From positions 7,342,501 to 7,406,500 of the forward strand of contig NC_069669.1 of assembly GCF_027244095.1 (NCBI RefSeq): a DNA stretch of 64,000 nucleotides, in the 5' to 3' direction. The position numbers were made by a program, and so were the translations under genes. Under the pieces are notes generated by a model. It had not been told where the DNA came from, made no database searches, and was given only the letters and a program-made list of their open reading frames with translations. This DNA comes from Hemicordylus capensis. Lineage: Eukaryota > Chordata > Lepidosauria > Squamata > Cordylidae. Below, in pieces: positions 46,496 through 56,000 of the stretch. Each line of letters opens with the position of its first letter. The stretch's first letter is position 1.

Positions 46496-46553
<58 letters not shown>

Positions 46554-47155
46554 CATCATGCATCTAGGATATCATACATCAAAAATAAACCCACCGGGTA
46601 TGTTTACTGCCATAATAGGTTAGTCAGGACCGAGTCCCATTGAAAACAATGCAATCACTCAACTAGCTTAGTGCAGATTCTGCCAATTATATTTTATCTG
46701 AGAAGAATTTATCTCGCCTTTGTTTTTGTTTTTTTGGTGGCCATACAAGTTTCCTCCCCCACCCCCGTGAAAAACCCACCTCCAGCTCCACGCGAGGCAA
46801 CGACGGGAAAGAGGCCACGTCCACCAACACGCCCCTCCGCCGCCAGAACGGATCCTAGTGAGGGGCGCCCGCTTAAATCCGAATTAAGAGCGTCTACACA
46901 GCGGGCGCTTCGCAGCCCAATCCGAAGCACGCTCCTGAGCGGCCACACACGGACTTCCTGGGTCTCCACAACCAGCGAGGCGGCCCCGCAAAGCCCTCGC
47001 AGGCGAGACGAAGCAAAGGAGGAACCCAGGCGTCCGGCGGCGACACCCGCTTCCCCCTCAGGCAGGCGCCACGGCGGAGGAGGCCGCCCCACCACCGACC
47101 GGCCACGTTACCTGGAGCTGGGCTTAGCCGAGTCGGTCTCCGGACCCTGAAACAT
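35834..47155 (-). CDS. JPT2: JPT2 (Jupiter microtubule-associated homolog 2, HN1L), 5 coding exons, 189 aa
   Basis: Coding exons in transcript order: 47155-47112, 38679-38534, 37668-37526, 36653-36599 and 36015-35834 (stop TAG at 35836-35834). All introns are GT-AG and frame is kept. The protein starts [15 protein letters not shown] and ends GGKSSIAFY. Four PPGG motifs (residues 19-22, 62-65, 85-88, 179-182) mark the Jupiter/HN1 family. [15 protein letters not shown] (41-55) and [19 protein letters not shown] (162-180) match vertebrate HN1L closely, and length is within one residue of human (190). JPT2 is a small, largely disordered protein reported to bind NAADP and couple it to endolysosomal or ryanodine-receptor calcium release. 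The region encoded by exon 4 and the start of exon 5 (about 112-160) is the least conserved. Intron 1 is 8.4 kb. The ATG has G at -3. Its neighbour CRAMP1 is upstream on the same strand, as in human. Confidence 0.95.
36240..36435 (+). repeat. MIR-like tRNA-derived SINE
   Basis: AGAGAGCCAATGCAGTGTAG, ACCTGGGACCCAAACGTCAC, GTGGGCCAGTTACCACC and CACAGGGTTGTTTAAAGGAT follow the tRNA-CORE SINE order. Lies in JPT2 intron 4 in the antisense direction. Confidence 0.65.
37855..38050 (+). repeat. MIR-like tRNA-derived SINE
   Basis: AAAGCCAGTGTGGTACAGTG, CAGAGTTGTTGTGAGGATAA and GAAGAGTGGGATATAAAATG show the family. The end TATAAAATGCAAATAAAAAT is its typical A-rich 3' terminus. In JPT2 intron 2. Confidence 0.7.
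39015..39425 (+). repeat. L2-type LINE 3' end with (AC)n tail
   Basis: GAGGTCCGTCTCCAGTTGCC, GGGCCTTCTCTGTAGC, TATGGAATGCACTCCC, then TTAAAACCTACCTATCTGGC encode the L2 C-terminal phrase. The 3' region ends AACCGCCCTGAGACATTTTG, then an AC microsatellite at 39406-39425. In JPT2 intron 1. Confidence 0.8.
39426..45500. other. JPT2 intron 1 interior, sparse in recognisable repeats
   Basis: Roughly 6 kb with no named repeat or exon that I can support, a marked contrast to the introns of the MFSD1-like gene. A short inverted match (GTGTCATCTTGGAAAGTGAC near 40441 and TTTCAAGATGACACT near 40538) hints at a small foldback element. Short open frames have no recognisable domains. Confidence 0.45.
45540..45840 (-). 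repeat. Reptile interspersed repeat, reverse orientation (CATCTAGTCCAGCATCCTG family, partial)
   Basis: GGAATTGCCACTGGATGTGG, TCATGGAAGACAGGGCTATC, GGCTACTAGCCTTGATATC and TTGGCCTAATCCAGCAGAGC are the complementary-strand counterpart of the family at 5605, diverged and with internal differences. Confidence 0.55.
46342..46486 (-). repeat. SINE 3' half, antisense
   Basis: ATAGGAAGCTGCCTTCTGCC, TTGGTCCACCCAGCTCAAC, CTTCTCCAAGGTTGCAGG and CCTATCTGGAGATGCCAGG are the reverse of the composite SINE's body and tail. Confidence 0.75.
46498..46549. repeat. (AT)n microsatellite
   Basis: About 26 uninterrupted AT units, self-complementary and therefore able to form a cruciform. In JPT2 intron 1, beside an antisense SINE. 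Confidence 0.97.
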
Positions 47156-47560
47156 CACAGCGAGCGAGGAGGACACCGAGCACTGCAGGCGAAGAGTGCT
47201 TTCTCCTCGGGACTCCGCCGCGCCGGTCGCCCCCACAGGTCAGGCGCCCGCGCAGCCCATTGGCCAGCGAAGCCGCCGCTCAATCCTTCCAGACCAACCA
47301 CGGCTCGGGGCCCGCCCCATTAGCGCGAGGTTCGAAAAGAGACCGAACAAAGTAGGCGCCGTTCCCTGCTCTGGAGGAGTTTTCTACGCCGCCGATTGGA
47401 GGGCGTAGCTGCCCATCCAAGGCGGCCCCGGCGCTTATTGGATATTGCTGGAAGAGAGGGGCGCGACCGGTCCCTTTCAAGGGCCCTCGCCCGCCTCCTC
47501 AAGAGCGGGCGGAGGCGGAGCGGGAATCACGTGCTCTGGGTGGGAGGGGCAGGGGAGTCG
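46780..47560 (-). promoter_or_regulatory. CpG-island promoter of JPT2 with three CCAAT boxes
   Basis: The island covers the first exon and about 400 bases upstream. On the minus strand CCAAT pentamers lie at 47263-47259, 47399-47395 and 47441-47437 (ATTGG on the plus strand), the arrangement used by NF-Y-dependent TATA-less promoters. The large plus-strand and minus-strand open frames here reflect GC-rich composition, not extra genes. Confidence 0.75.
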
Positions 47561-48400
47561 GCTGCCTCCAGCCCAGCTGCTTGACCTACGTGGTGGAAGA
47601 ACCACATCTGGAGTTAGTTGCCCACGCTGGCTGGAGCGAATATTTCCGCCCCACACACCAAGCCGTTGAAAGCTCCAGGCTTGCTCTCAAGAGAAGCTTG
47701 GAAATTAATTCCAATTCCTGGAGATTCCAGCCAGGCCTGCTCAATTTAGGGGCCCCAGTTGTTTTTGGACTACAACTCCCAGAATCGCCAGCCACAGTGG
47801 CCGATTTAGCTTAGGATTCTGGGAGTTGTAGGCCAACATCTGCAGGAGGGCCGAAGTTGAGCAGCCCTCTGCTTGCAGGCTTCCTGAGTGCTTCTGCTAA
47901 CTGAGCCAAGAGGCACCTTTTTAAAGCGGTGATTCTCTTTGGTGAGCAGAGGGTGAGTAATAATGTTCCTATGTTGCCTTTATTACCTCAATTCAAGTAC
48001 AGTCATCTCCTGCCAACCTCGGGTTCCCCAATTGCGGTTTTAAGTCTCCACGATTGGGAAACTTATTATTTATTGGATTTATATACCGCCCTTCCAAAAA
48101 TGGCTCAGGGCCATTTTATTGCCACAAGGACAAGGTTGCCTATCCCTGGCTTAATAGGTACAGACACCACACACATTGGATTAGACCAAGGATTAGTATG
48201 TATTTATGCACAATCATAAAAACAGCTTTACAAGTTGAATTGGAAATTTAAAACAGAGGAAAACAGCTTTTGTATATTATATTAAATAACCCAAACACCG
48301 TTTTTCTTCCAAAATTGGTAAAGAATAAATAATATAATTTACAATATGGTACAAAAAAAATAATCAGTAAGGACAAGCATTCTTGCTTTATACATACACT
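47561..48400. other. Short intergenic space between JPT2 promoter and CRAMP1 3' end
   Basis: It contains the MITE at 47733 and a LINE-tail fragment near 48063-48115 (TTATTTATTGGATTTATATA, CCGCCCTTCC). The rest is AT-rich without exons. Confidence 0.5.
47733..47872. mobile_element. Palindromic MITE (CAGGCCTGCTCAA family)
   Basis: Left end CAGGCCTGCTCAATTTAGG, arms GGACTACAACTCCCAGAATC and GGATTCTGGGAGTTGTAGGC, right end GAAGTTGAGCAGCCC. The right terminus continues as TCTGC rather than TG, so the target duplication is unreadable. Confidence 0.75.
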
Positions 48401-48412
48401 ATATATGCATCT

Positions 48413-48418
48413 TTTATT
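48413..48418 (-). terminator. Candidate distal poly(A) signal of CRAMP1
   Basis: TTTATT on the plus strand gives AATAAA on the minus strand, 4.6 kb past the CRAMP1 stop. Other candidates lie at 50161-50166 and near 50967, so alternative polyadenylation is possible. Confidence 0.4.
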
Positions 48419-49477
48419 ATCTATAAAACAAATTCACATGTCAAAACAAGCCAAAAACCTTAGATGATATGGCTTAACTATTATTAAAAGGAACAGCAAG
48501 AAGGCCTCACGCCAAACCCACAAGCTCTAACGCCAGTTATCACATTTTGGCAACTAATGATAACTCACTTGTAGTGCTTGCAAATGTTTTCACTTATTAA
48601 GCATTGATAGATCACTGTGAAGTCAGGAGAGTTTTTAAGAAGAGTTTGGTAAATCAAAGTGCAGTACTGTGTTTTCCTTACAAACGCATCTGACGTGTGT
48701 GTGTTTTGAAAACAAAACCCCACAAAAATACTAAAATCCCACAAAAGATCTGTCAAGTCAGCAGAAAGGACAGCTTGGTAGATATGATGAGACCCAAGTT
48801 ATTTAAACGGACTGGAAAGTAAAGAAGAGCAGTAATTTAAAAAAAAAAGTTATACAATGCCAGCTTAAAATAATATTCAAAAATCCTATTTTGGGCAGGG
48901 TTGGAGCACAACTGGTTAGGAATGTGCTCCTGCACAACTGATTTCAATAGACCCTGTGGAAGATAATTCCCAGATGGATTTTGTTCCTAGTGATAAAAAG
49001 GGTGTGCGGATTGATTTACTTGGCTGATCAAAATGCAATGCGCAAGCAAGCTGACCCATCACTATTACATACAGGCACTCAAAAAGGTGGCTGGTACATT
49101 GCCTAGTGAAGGTTCATCTTAAAACGTTAGATCAAGACACGTATCTAACTGCCACTGTTCTGCCCCGCAGGACTTAAGAAAACCATGTTGTCACTGAACA
49201 CACGCTCTCAAGCTGACCAACTCACAACACTTGTCAAGCATCCACGGGATGTTAAAAAAACAAAAACGCACACAAAACCTTTGAGAAATAAGCTTTACAG
49301 GGACCAAATTCACCAGTGGAAACCAGCTAACCACAGTCAAGCCTTCTCTGTACAGCTCAGGCAACTGCAAAATAAGGCAGGAGAAAGATTCGGCGTGCTC
49401 CGAGAGAACTTTCTTCAGTGTACTTTGCCACAAGCGAAAAGGAATTTTGCTTCTGATAAAGAATACAGTTGGTTGAG

Positions 49478-49781
49478 GCTGGGTTCACACAATCACAAGG
49501 ATCCTGGTTAAAAAGCTGAGCAGGAGTAGTGAGCCCTGCAGAGCTGACTGTGAAAATCCAGAATTGCAGCTCAATCCTGGTCAAACCACTCTGGTCTACT
49601 GGTATTTAATCAGGATAGATAACCAGGATTCCTGGTTACCTATCTTAGTTAAATGCTCCTTCACTGGATGGTTTGATCAGGATTGAGCTGCAATTCTGGG
49701 TTCTCACAGTCAGCTCTGCAGGGCTAACTAATCCTGATCAACGTTTTTTACTGGGATTCTTGCTATTGTGTTGATCCAGCC
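49478..49781. mobile_element. Palindromic foldback element in the CRAMP1 3'UTR
   Basis: The left end GGCTGGGTTCACACAATCAC is the inverse of the right end GCTATTGTGTTGATCCAGCC. Inner arms also pair: CCCTGCAGAGCTGACTGTGA with TCACAGTCAGCTCTGCAGGG, and GAATTGCAGCTCAATCCTGG with TCAGGATTGAGCTGCAATTC. It has the structure of a MITE whose two halves are near-complete complements. Confidence 0.85.
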
Positions 49782-51330
49782 ATAATAAAGGATCCTGCAC
49801 ACAGAGGTCAGTTTTTCCCCTTGGCAGCACGAAGGGTAAAGGCTCATACAAAGGGACACCTAGATATCCAAGCTGAGCCACTTCCAATAGTGACATGCTA
49901 CTGGATTTTTCACAGGAGTGATAGCAGTAAGTCACTGATTAGAAGTCAACATTATTTGTTTTGGACTCCAAGTGCCTGTTGTTCATATATTTTAAATGCA
50001 ACTTTCAGGACAAGAGATCAATTTCAGCAAAATGTCTGGAGAAGCCTAGATAGAAAAACCGGGACAGAAGAAGAGGCGATTAATGAGAGCCTGGAAAGGG
50101 GAGAAGCTAGAACTTCCATCCACAGAAGTAATCTTTAACAACCAAACCTGCAATACAGACTTTATTATAGATGGGTTTCAATTTGGACGGGTGGCTTCAT
50201 TCCCATTCCTAACATTCACTCACTTTTCTGATGTTCCATAATCTGCTTCAGGCAACAAAAAGACATGAACATGTGCTGACCTCATCACTGATAAAAATAG
50301 CTATTACAACATGCTATCTTCTCATGGAGTGAGGAAGTAGGCTGCCAAAGGGAAATGTGTCAGCACACAAGGGACGGAGACCTGAGAAGCAGATACCACT
50401 AAACGGCAGGACTGGGGGACAATCTAGACGCTCTTGAGGATGGAGGGCTTCTTAAGTGAGCTGCAAACAATTTTTTTAGAAAGAAGGTCCAAGGGGAATG
50501 GTAGGACAGGGTTGATGGGAGAGGGAGAGAGCAAGAGAGAGAGAATAGCCAAATAAAACCAGAACTTAATGAAGTGACAAAGTCCCTGTCTTGTCTGAAC
50601 ATCAAACTCCCCAAAGTGTCAGAAAGCCACATTGCTTTCTATGGGTGACGGAACTCTTCACTGTCTGAATGACGGCAATGAGAAAACGGGCTTTGCCTCA
50701 AATGTTCTGGCAATAACCGAGGAGAGAACAGAATAATAGGTATTTTCTGCATCTAGGCCACATTGCTAAATGCACATCCAAAGCCCTCTCGCCACTGCTT
50801 TCTATGATAGAAATACTGTGCATGCATCCGAAGATGCCTCAGTGCATGTGCAAGTTTTTCTTCAGGTTGTAGAAGAGGAATGCAGAAGTGTCTGTACACA
50901 GAGAGCTCGGTGTGGGGCTTCAGAGACACTGGACCACAATTATGGTCAGCATCAGGGACAATAAAGGATTTATTTGGGTTGGAATAAGACTGTGCATGCC
51001 CCTGCAAAGCATGGCAGGCAAAGTATCTGTGAAGGAGAAATAATGATGCCAAGGGAAGGCCGTACGGAAATGATAATCCAACAAATATGAACATGATTCT
51101 GAGTTTCTCTCACTTCAGTTTATCCACCCTGTTCCTCAGCTATGCATGTTCAAGTTGCTGAGGACCTCCTGTTCCAGTGACAGGAGCCCATTAAAGAAAA
51201 GATCACAAGTATCAAAAGGAATGCAAATCGAATAAATAAATAAATAAAACCAAACCTAGCAGAGATTTCCTAATCCCGCAAAGAAAATAGAAGGCAATGT
51301 CGAAGTTGCTCTGGAGTTCAGAGGCACACT

Positions 51331-51393
<63 letters not shown>

Positions 51394-51402
51394 GAAAGAA
51401 AG
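51331..51402. repeat. (AAAG)n microsatellite
   Basis: About 17 AAAG units, nearly pure. On the transcribed (minus) strand it is a CTTT pyrimidine tract within the probable CRAMP1 3'UTR. Confidence 0.97.
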
Positions 51403-52182
51403 GGAACGACCCATTCTGGTGAGCACGCACATTTCTGTAAGTAAGATTCTGATGCCATATTCCCAAACACAACAAAAAGAGGGAAGACATTAGTAGCAAA
51501 CAGTGCAGGAAAGCAAGTCAAGTCCGCACCAATACTGATGGACATATTTGCATTACCCACGACTATACTGGATTCTCACAATCTCTGAAGCTGCAGGAGC
51601 CGAAAAACAGCTTGGACTGCCATGTGGGAAGTCGCAACACTACATAGCAACTGGGTGCACAAAGAACTTTCCTTTTCTTAAATAAAGAAGGAAAAATGAG
51701 AAAGCAGGATTTTTAAAAGAAGAGGTAGAGTTTTCGTTTCTCTTGAAACTGTAGCTGTCAGGATTAGAGTCCAGGCGTTGAATGATTAATAGGCAGATGT
51801 GAAAAAGATCCATGGAGGAATATTTTGGACCCACGAATGCAGGTGAGCAATTCTAATGTCGAAAACTGCCAGTCACACTGGGATCAGCAAGGAGAAGCAC
51901 ATTAAACTACCCTACTTTCCATCATTTGCAGGACAGCAAAGCAGAACATGGTTACTGTCACAGGACAAAGTACTGTAATGGGTTCTCTCCCAGGAGGACT
52001 CTAGAGACAATCAGGCAGGCATGTAAAAGAAGTGGAAGATATGCATAAATATCTAGAGAGCTGCATAATAATTATTTTAAAAAACGGTTTAAGAGCCCCT
52101 TCAACATGGTTTCTAGCCTTCAGGAGAATCTGGCATGTACAAGGCCTTTTGGAGGCAAGATGGCCTTTGCAAGAGAAAGCTC

Positions 52183-52386
52183 TGGTTCACACAATGGCTT
52201 GACTCTAGGCTTAATGTGGGTTACCACCATTTACAAGATTGTGTGCACCCATGCGCCCAGGAGGGAATCTCAGATTCATCTTAGGCCACAAACCACCTTG
52301 GTGTAGGTTCACACAAAATGTTGGTAACCCACATTAAACCATGTGGTTTATGGTTTAAAAATCAAATGATGGTGTGAAACAGGCCG
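52183..52386. mobile_element. Second foldback element in the CRAMP1 3'UTR
   Basis: TTAATGTGGGTTACCACCAT near 52210 pairs with TGTTGGTAACCCACATTAAA near 52319, and the outer GGTTCACACAATGG pairs with ATGGTGTGAAACAGGCC. The outer ends resemble those of the 49478 element (TTCACACAAT), which suggests related families. Confidence 0.7.
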
Positions 52387-53030
52387 AATTGTGTGTTGAA
52401 GTAAGAGAGCATGAAAAATCAGCTGCTGGCTGAGACAGGAGGGAGATGAAGTGGTAGTAGGGAAGTTTTTTAAAAAGAGAGAGAGGAGGGAGGGGGAGAG
52501 GGAAGGCAGGGAAGAAAAGGGGTCAATGGAATGTGAATGAACTTGAGGGAACCAAGAAGAATTCTGGTAAAAGCATCATGGAATTAAACCGCTGCCTGTT
52601 AGGCAAGTGCAAGGACTCTAAATGCAACCGATTTGTCGTCAATGCAAGTTGCGAGAGACTGAGATTCGTATATTAAAATAAAATAACGCTGCCGCCCCCT
52701 CCACCCCTTGCCCAGCTCCAATGTGGATACCACAAAATGGGTTTTCCGTGGGATTTCTTGCCCAGGCCATTCCAGAGCACAAGTCCAGGGTTCCTTGTAA
52801 ACGCCATTAGTCACCAGCTTACATATGTAAAATTTCCTATAATACTGCTCCCAGTTGTAGTGTTCCTAGCATACTGCACATCCCAGTAGATGGCTGAAGA
52901 CAACACGGATCTTCTGAGGAGGCACGCGTTTGCCAGGACAACAAGGTTTCAGCTGCATAGCTACAACACCACTGCGCTCCAGGTTAGAGCCAGTTCAAGG
53001 GTTTCTACCAGCCCAGCTGGTTGAATGTGG

Positions 53031-56000
53031 TCACTGAGAGAGGTCTCCAATGGGAGGGCCGCCACCACCGCCACCTCCGTCAAAGAGGATTTCTCTGCGG
53101 GCTGGCTCCGGTATCGACAGCTCTTGGGCGAGGTCATTGAAACGAGATATGTAATCTATGCTGTTCTCATTCATCATGCAAGCCAGCTGGGAATCTACCA
53201 CCTACGAACAAAAGGAAGAAAGATGCATGGTTGCATTGTATTGTTGTATTACAACAAGATCACACACATGAAGCATTGTGCATACTCGAAAAGCAGTGTA
53301 GCAAATGCTTAATTAATTAATTAATTAGATTTCTATACTGCCCTTCCAAAAATGGCTCAAATAGTGGCAATTATCTTATATTTAGCAGAGGGGAGAGCAA
53401 ATGTCCCTATCCCAGCCCAGCACAGCTTCCCTCCGGTGGTGATTGCTGGTGTCTACCTTATATTTCCTTTTAGATGGCTCCTTGTCCTCTTTTGGGGACA
53501 GGGAGCCATCATAAAATGCTTTCGAAGGAGAAGGGGAAAAGGCTGCCTCTGGAGCTGGACACAGGGCTGAAAGAGCTGGGTTGGGTTCTCCTTCCCAGGC
53601 TCTTAAAACCTTTTTTCTAGCTAATTTGCACAGTCCTGCCTTTGGAGCAAGTGGGAAGGATAACCCACAGAAGAGGTCATCACCCAACCGCAGAGAAGCG
53701 GCACAGAAATACTGTAGCAGTACAGCATTGCCTTTGCAGCAGGATTGGCGGGTTTCATCCTGCAAAGGCTAAAATGCATTCAGTGCATACTTGGATTGAG
53801 TGAGTAGTCACTGCTTGTCAGACAAACAACCTGTCTATACTAAAACATCACAATATTCCCCTCAGTCCCCAGCAGAAAATTGTAGAGCATGACATGAGTT
53901 CAGCCAGGACGTACCTCCGCAACATCTGCAAGGGATCGTGACACAAAGGAGTCCCGCGAGTTTTCGTCCAGCAGACTAGGTACCAGTAGAGAGGTGCTGC
54001 TTGCGGTACTGGTGGAAGCTGGCAGCATTTTCCGGCCCTTCTCTGGGGAAAGGAAGCTCGCTGTAAAATGAACAATCAAGGAAGCAAGTTAGCGTTTGAA
54101 TTCTTAGGTTTGCAGAGAGAGAAGATACAAGGCGCTATTTCTTCACCTGCCAAGAAAATAATTAAGGGGTGTCTTATACAGTGTTCCCTGTAACAGGGAT
54201 TTCCAGGTGTGGACTACAACTCCCATCATCCCCAGCCAAAGGCCACTGCAGCCGAGGATGATGGCAGTTGTACTCAACAACAACTGGGGTTAATCAGGCA
54301 AAGTTCTAAAGTCAGTTTCCTTCCTCAGTGCCAGGAAATGCAATTGCCTTGGGATATTCCACTCGTAAATTCATCTAAGGTGGAATCTGAAATCCAAAGC
54401 ATCTCAACTTCCGCTGGAAACAAAACCTTCAAGTTTCTTGCCATTATTAAGCCAAGCAAAGGAGTACCAGTGTGCTCCACTTTCAGCATTCTGCAATTTC
54501 TAGGTGCATAATTCGGGATTCTAGGCAAGGAGAGTTCACAAAGGCCAGGTCTCTCCACCCATTTAAAGGCTGCATCTAGAGCAAGATTGCACAAGATTGG
54601 CCTTCCAGCTGTTCCAGCTGGGGATGATGGGAGCTGTAGTCCAACAGCAGCTGGGATGGGAGGTCAAAGTTGTGTGCAGCCCTGATCTAGAGGCAAATCT
54701 ACTTTCATTATTTAAAGGACTAAAAAGTCCTACTAAGCCACCTAATGGCACAGCAGGGAAGTAACTCGCCTAGGGAGTAAGAAGTTGCCGGTTCGAATCC
54801 CCGTTGGTACATTTCCCAGAGCATGGGAAACACCTCTATCGGGCAGCAGTGATATAGGGAGATGCTGAAAGGCATCATCTCACACTGCATGGGAGATGGC
54901 AATGGGAAACCCCTCCTGTATTCTACCCAAGACAACCACATGGCTCTGTGGGCACCAGGAGTCAACACCAACTTGACGACACAAGTTTACTTTACTTTTA
55001 AAAGTCCTAAGTAAAGGAAATGGTACTGGGCAGCGGGTGGGGAGAAGGGAGAGAGAGAAAATTGCAGAGCAGTCTGCAGAACTATGCCAGGACAAGCTAT
55101 TTATTGTTCAATTTTTATGTCGCTTTCATTAAAATCTCAAAGCAGTTTACAATATAATTAAAACAATGCACAATTAAAATACAAAGAGTACAGATATGAA
55201 ATATAAAAGTTCTAAAACCCATATAAAGACGGCAATATTACCGTCTTCATAGAGGTTTTTATACTTTTTCTATTTCAATATCACAGCGCTACTGAAGCAC
55301 GGGCCCTGTTAATCCTCCAGCTGAGCACTTGGTCACGGCAACATCCCCCCCCCCCCAAGTGCACAGAAATGTAACCAGGGTCCATTCTATTTAAATCAAA
55401 GCATCCCCCTTCAGCTGGGCCCTCCAGCTCTCAGCCCCAGGGCGGGCTCTGGCAATTGCCCAGCCCTGCCCAAGGGGAGAGGAGAAGCTTCTGAGCCAAG
55501 GCAGGGGGAGCCCAGCCATGAGTCAGCCCCCGTCCGCCCACCATCAATCCCTCGCTTGCTGCCACTCACAGAACAGGCTGCTGAGGGAGGAGTCTGTGGA
55601 GTCATTGGGGTACCACTGCGGGTCGTGGCTGGGAGAGGCAATCCAGTTTTGCTGAGGGCTGCAGGAGGGGGATGGAAGACTCTTGGAGTTGTCGCTGCCA
55701 TTCAGCTTGGCTGGGGACAGAGGGACAGTTTCACCTGCAAAAGGAAATGGTATGAACCAGTGACTGAGCCAAGATGGCCAGACATCACTCTGCCCTGGGA
55801 CAGGGATCCCCAGCTGCTGCTTTAGACGACAACTCCCACAATCCCCAGCTGCAAGGGCCAAATGGAGTTGTAGTCCAGAACAATGGATTATGGGAGTTGT
55901 AGTCTATGGTTGTTGTCCAAAACATCTGGGGATCCCTGTTACAGGGAACACTGCCAGACATCTACAAATCCACTCGCCAGCGATGAGTGCCATCAGCCCT

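Larger units (their letters stand above)
48420..53030 (-). other. Probable CRAMP1 3'UTR
   Basis: Stop-rich sequence continuous with the last coding exon, without a splice-site-bounded exon. It carries two foldback elements (49478 and 52183) and an AAAG microsatellite (51331). Its extent is inferred from candidate poly(A) signals and from the long 3'UTR known for mammalian CRAMP1. Confidence 0.5.

Noticed and set aside
46671-47150. 159-codon plus-strand frame and 128-codon minus-strand frame at the JPT2 CpG island
   Set aside because: Both are compositional. The real JPT2 exon 1 uses another minus-strand frame with a clear start and GT donor.
51331-51402. CRISPR-like array
   Set aside because: It is a simple AAAG microsatellite without spacers, and the window is vertebrate DNA.
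53382-53765. 127-codon minus-strand frame near the CRAMP1 3' end
   Set aside because: It spans a LINE-tail repeat and a DIRS-terminus fragment and ignores the well-supported CRAMP1 exon boundaries on either side.
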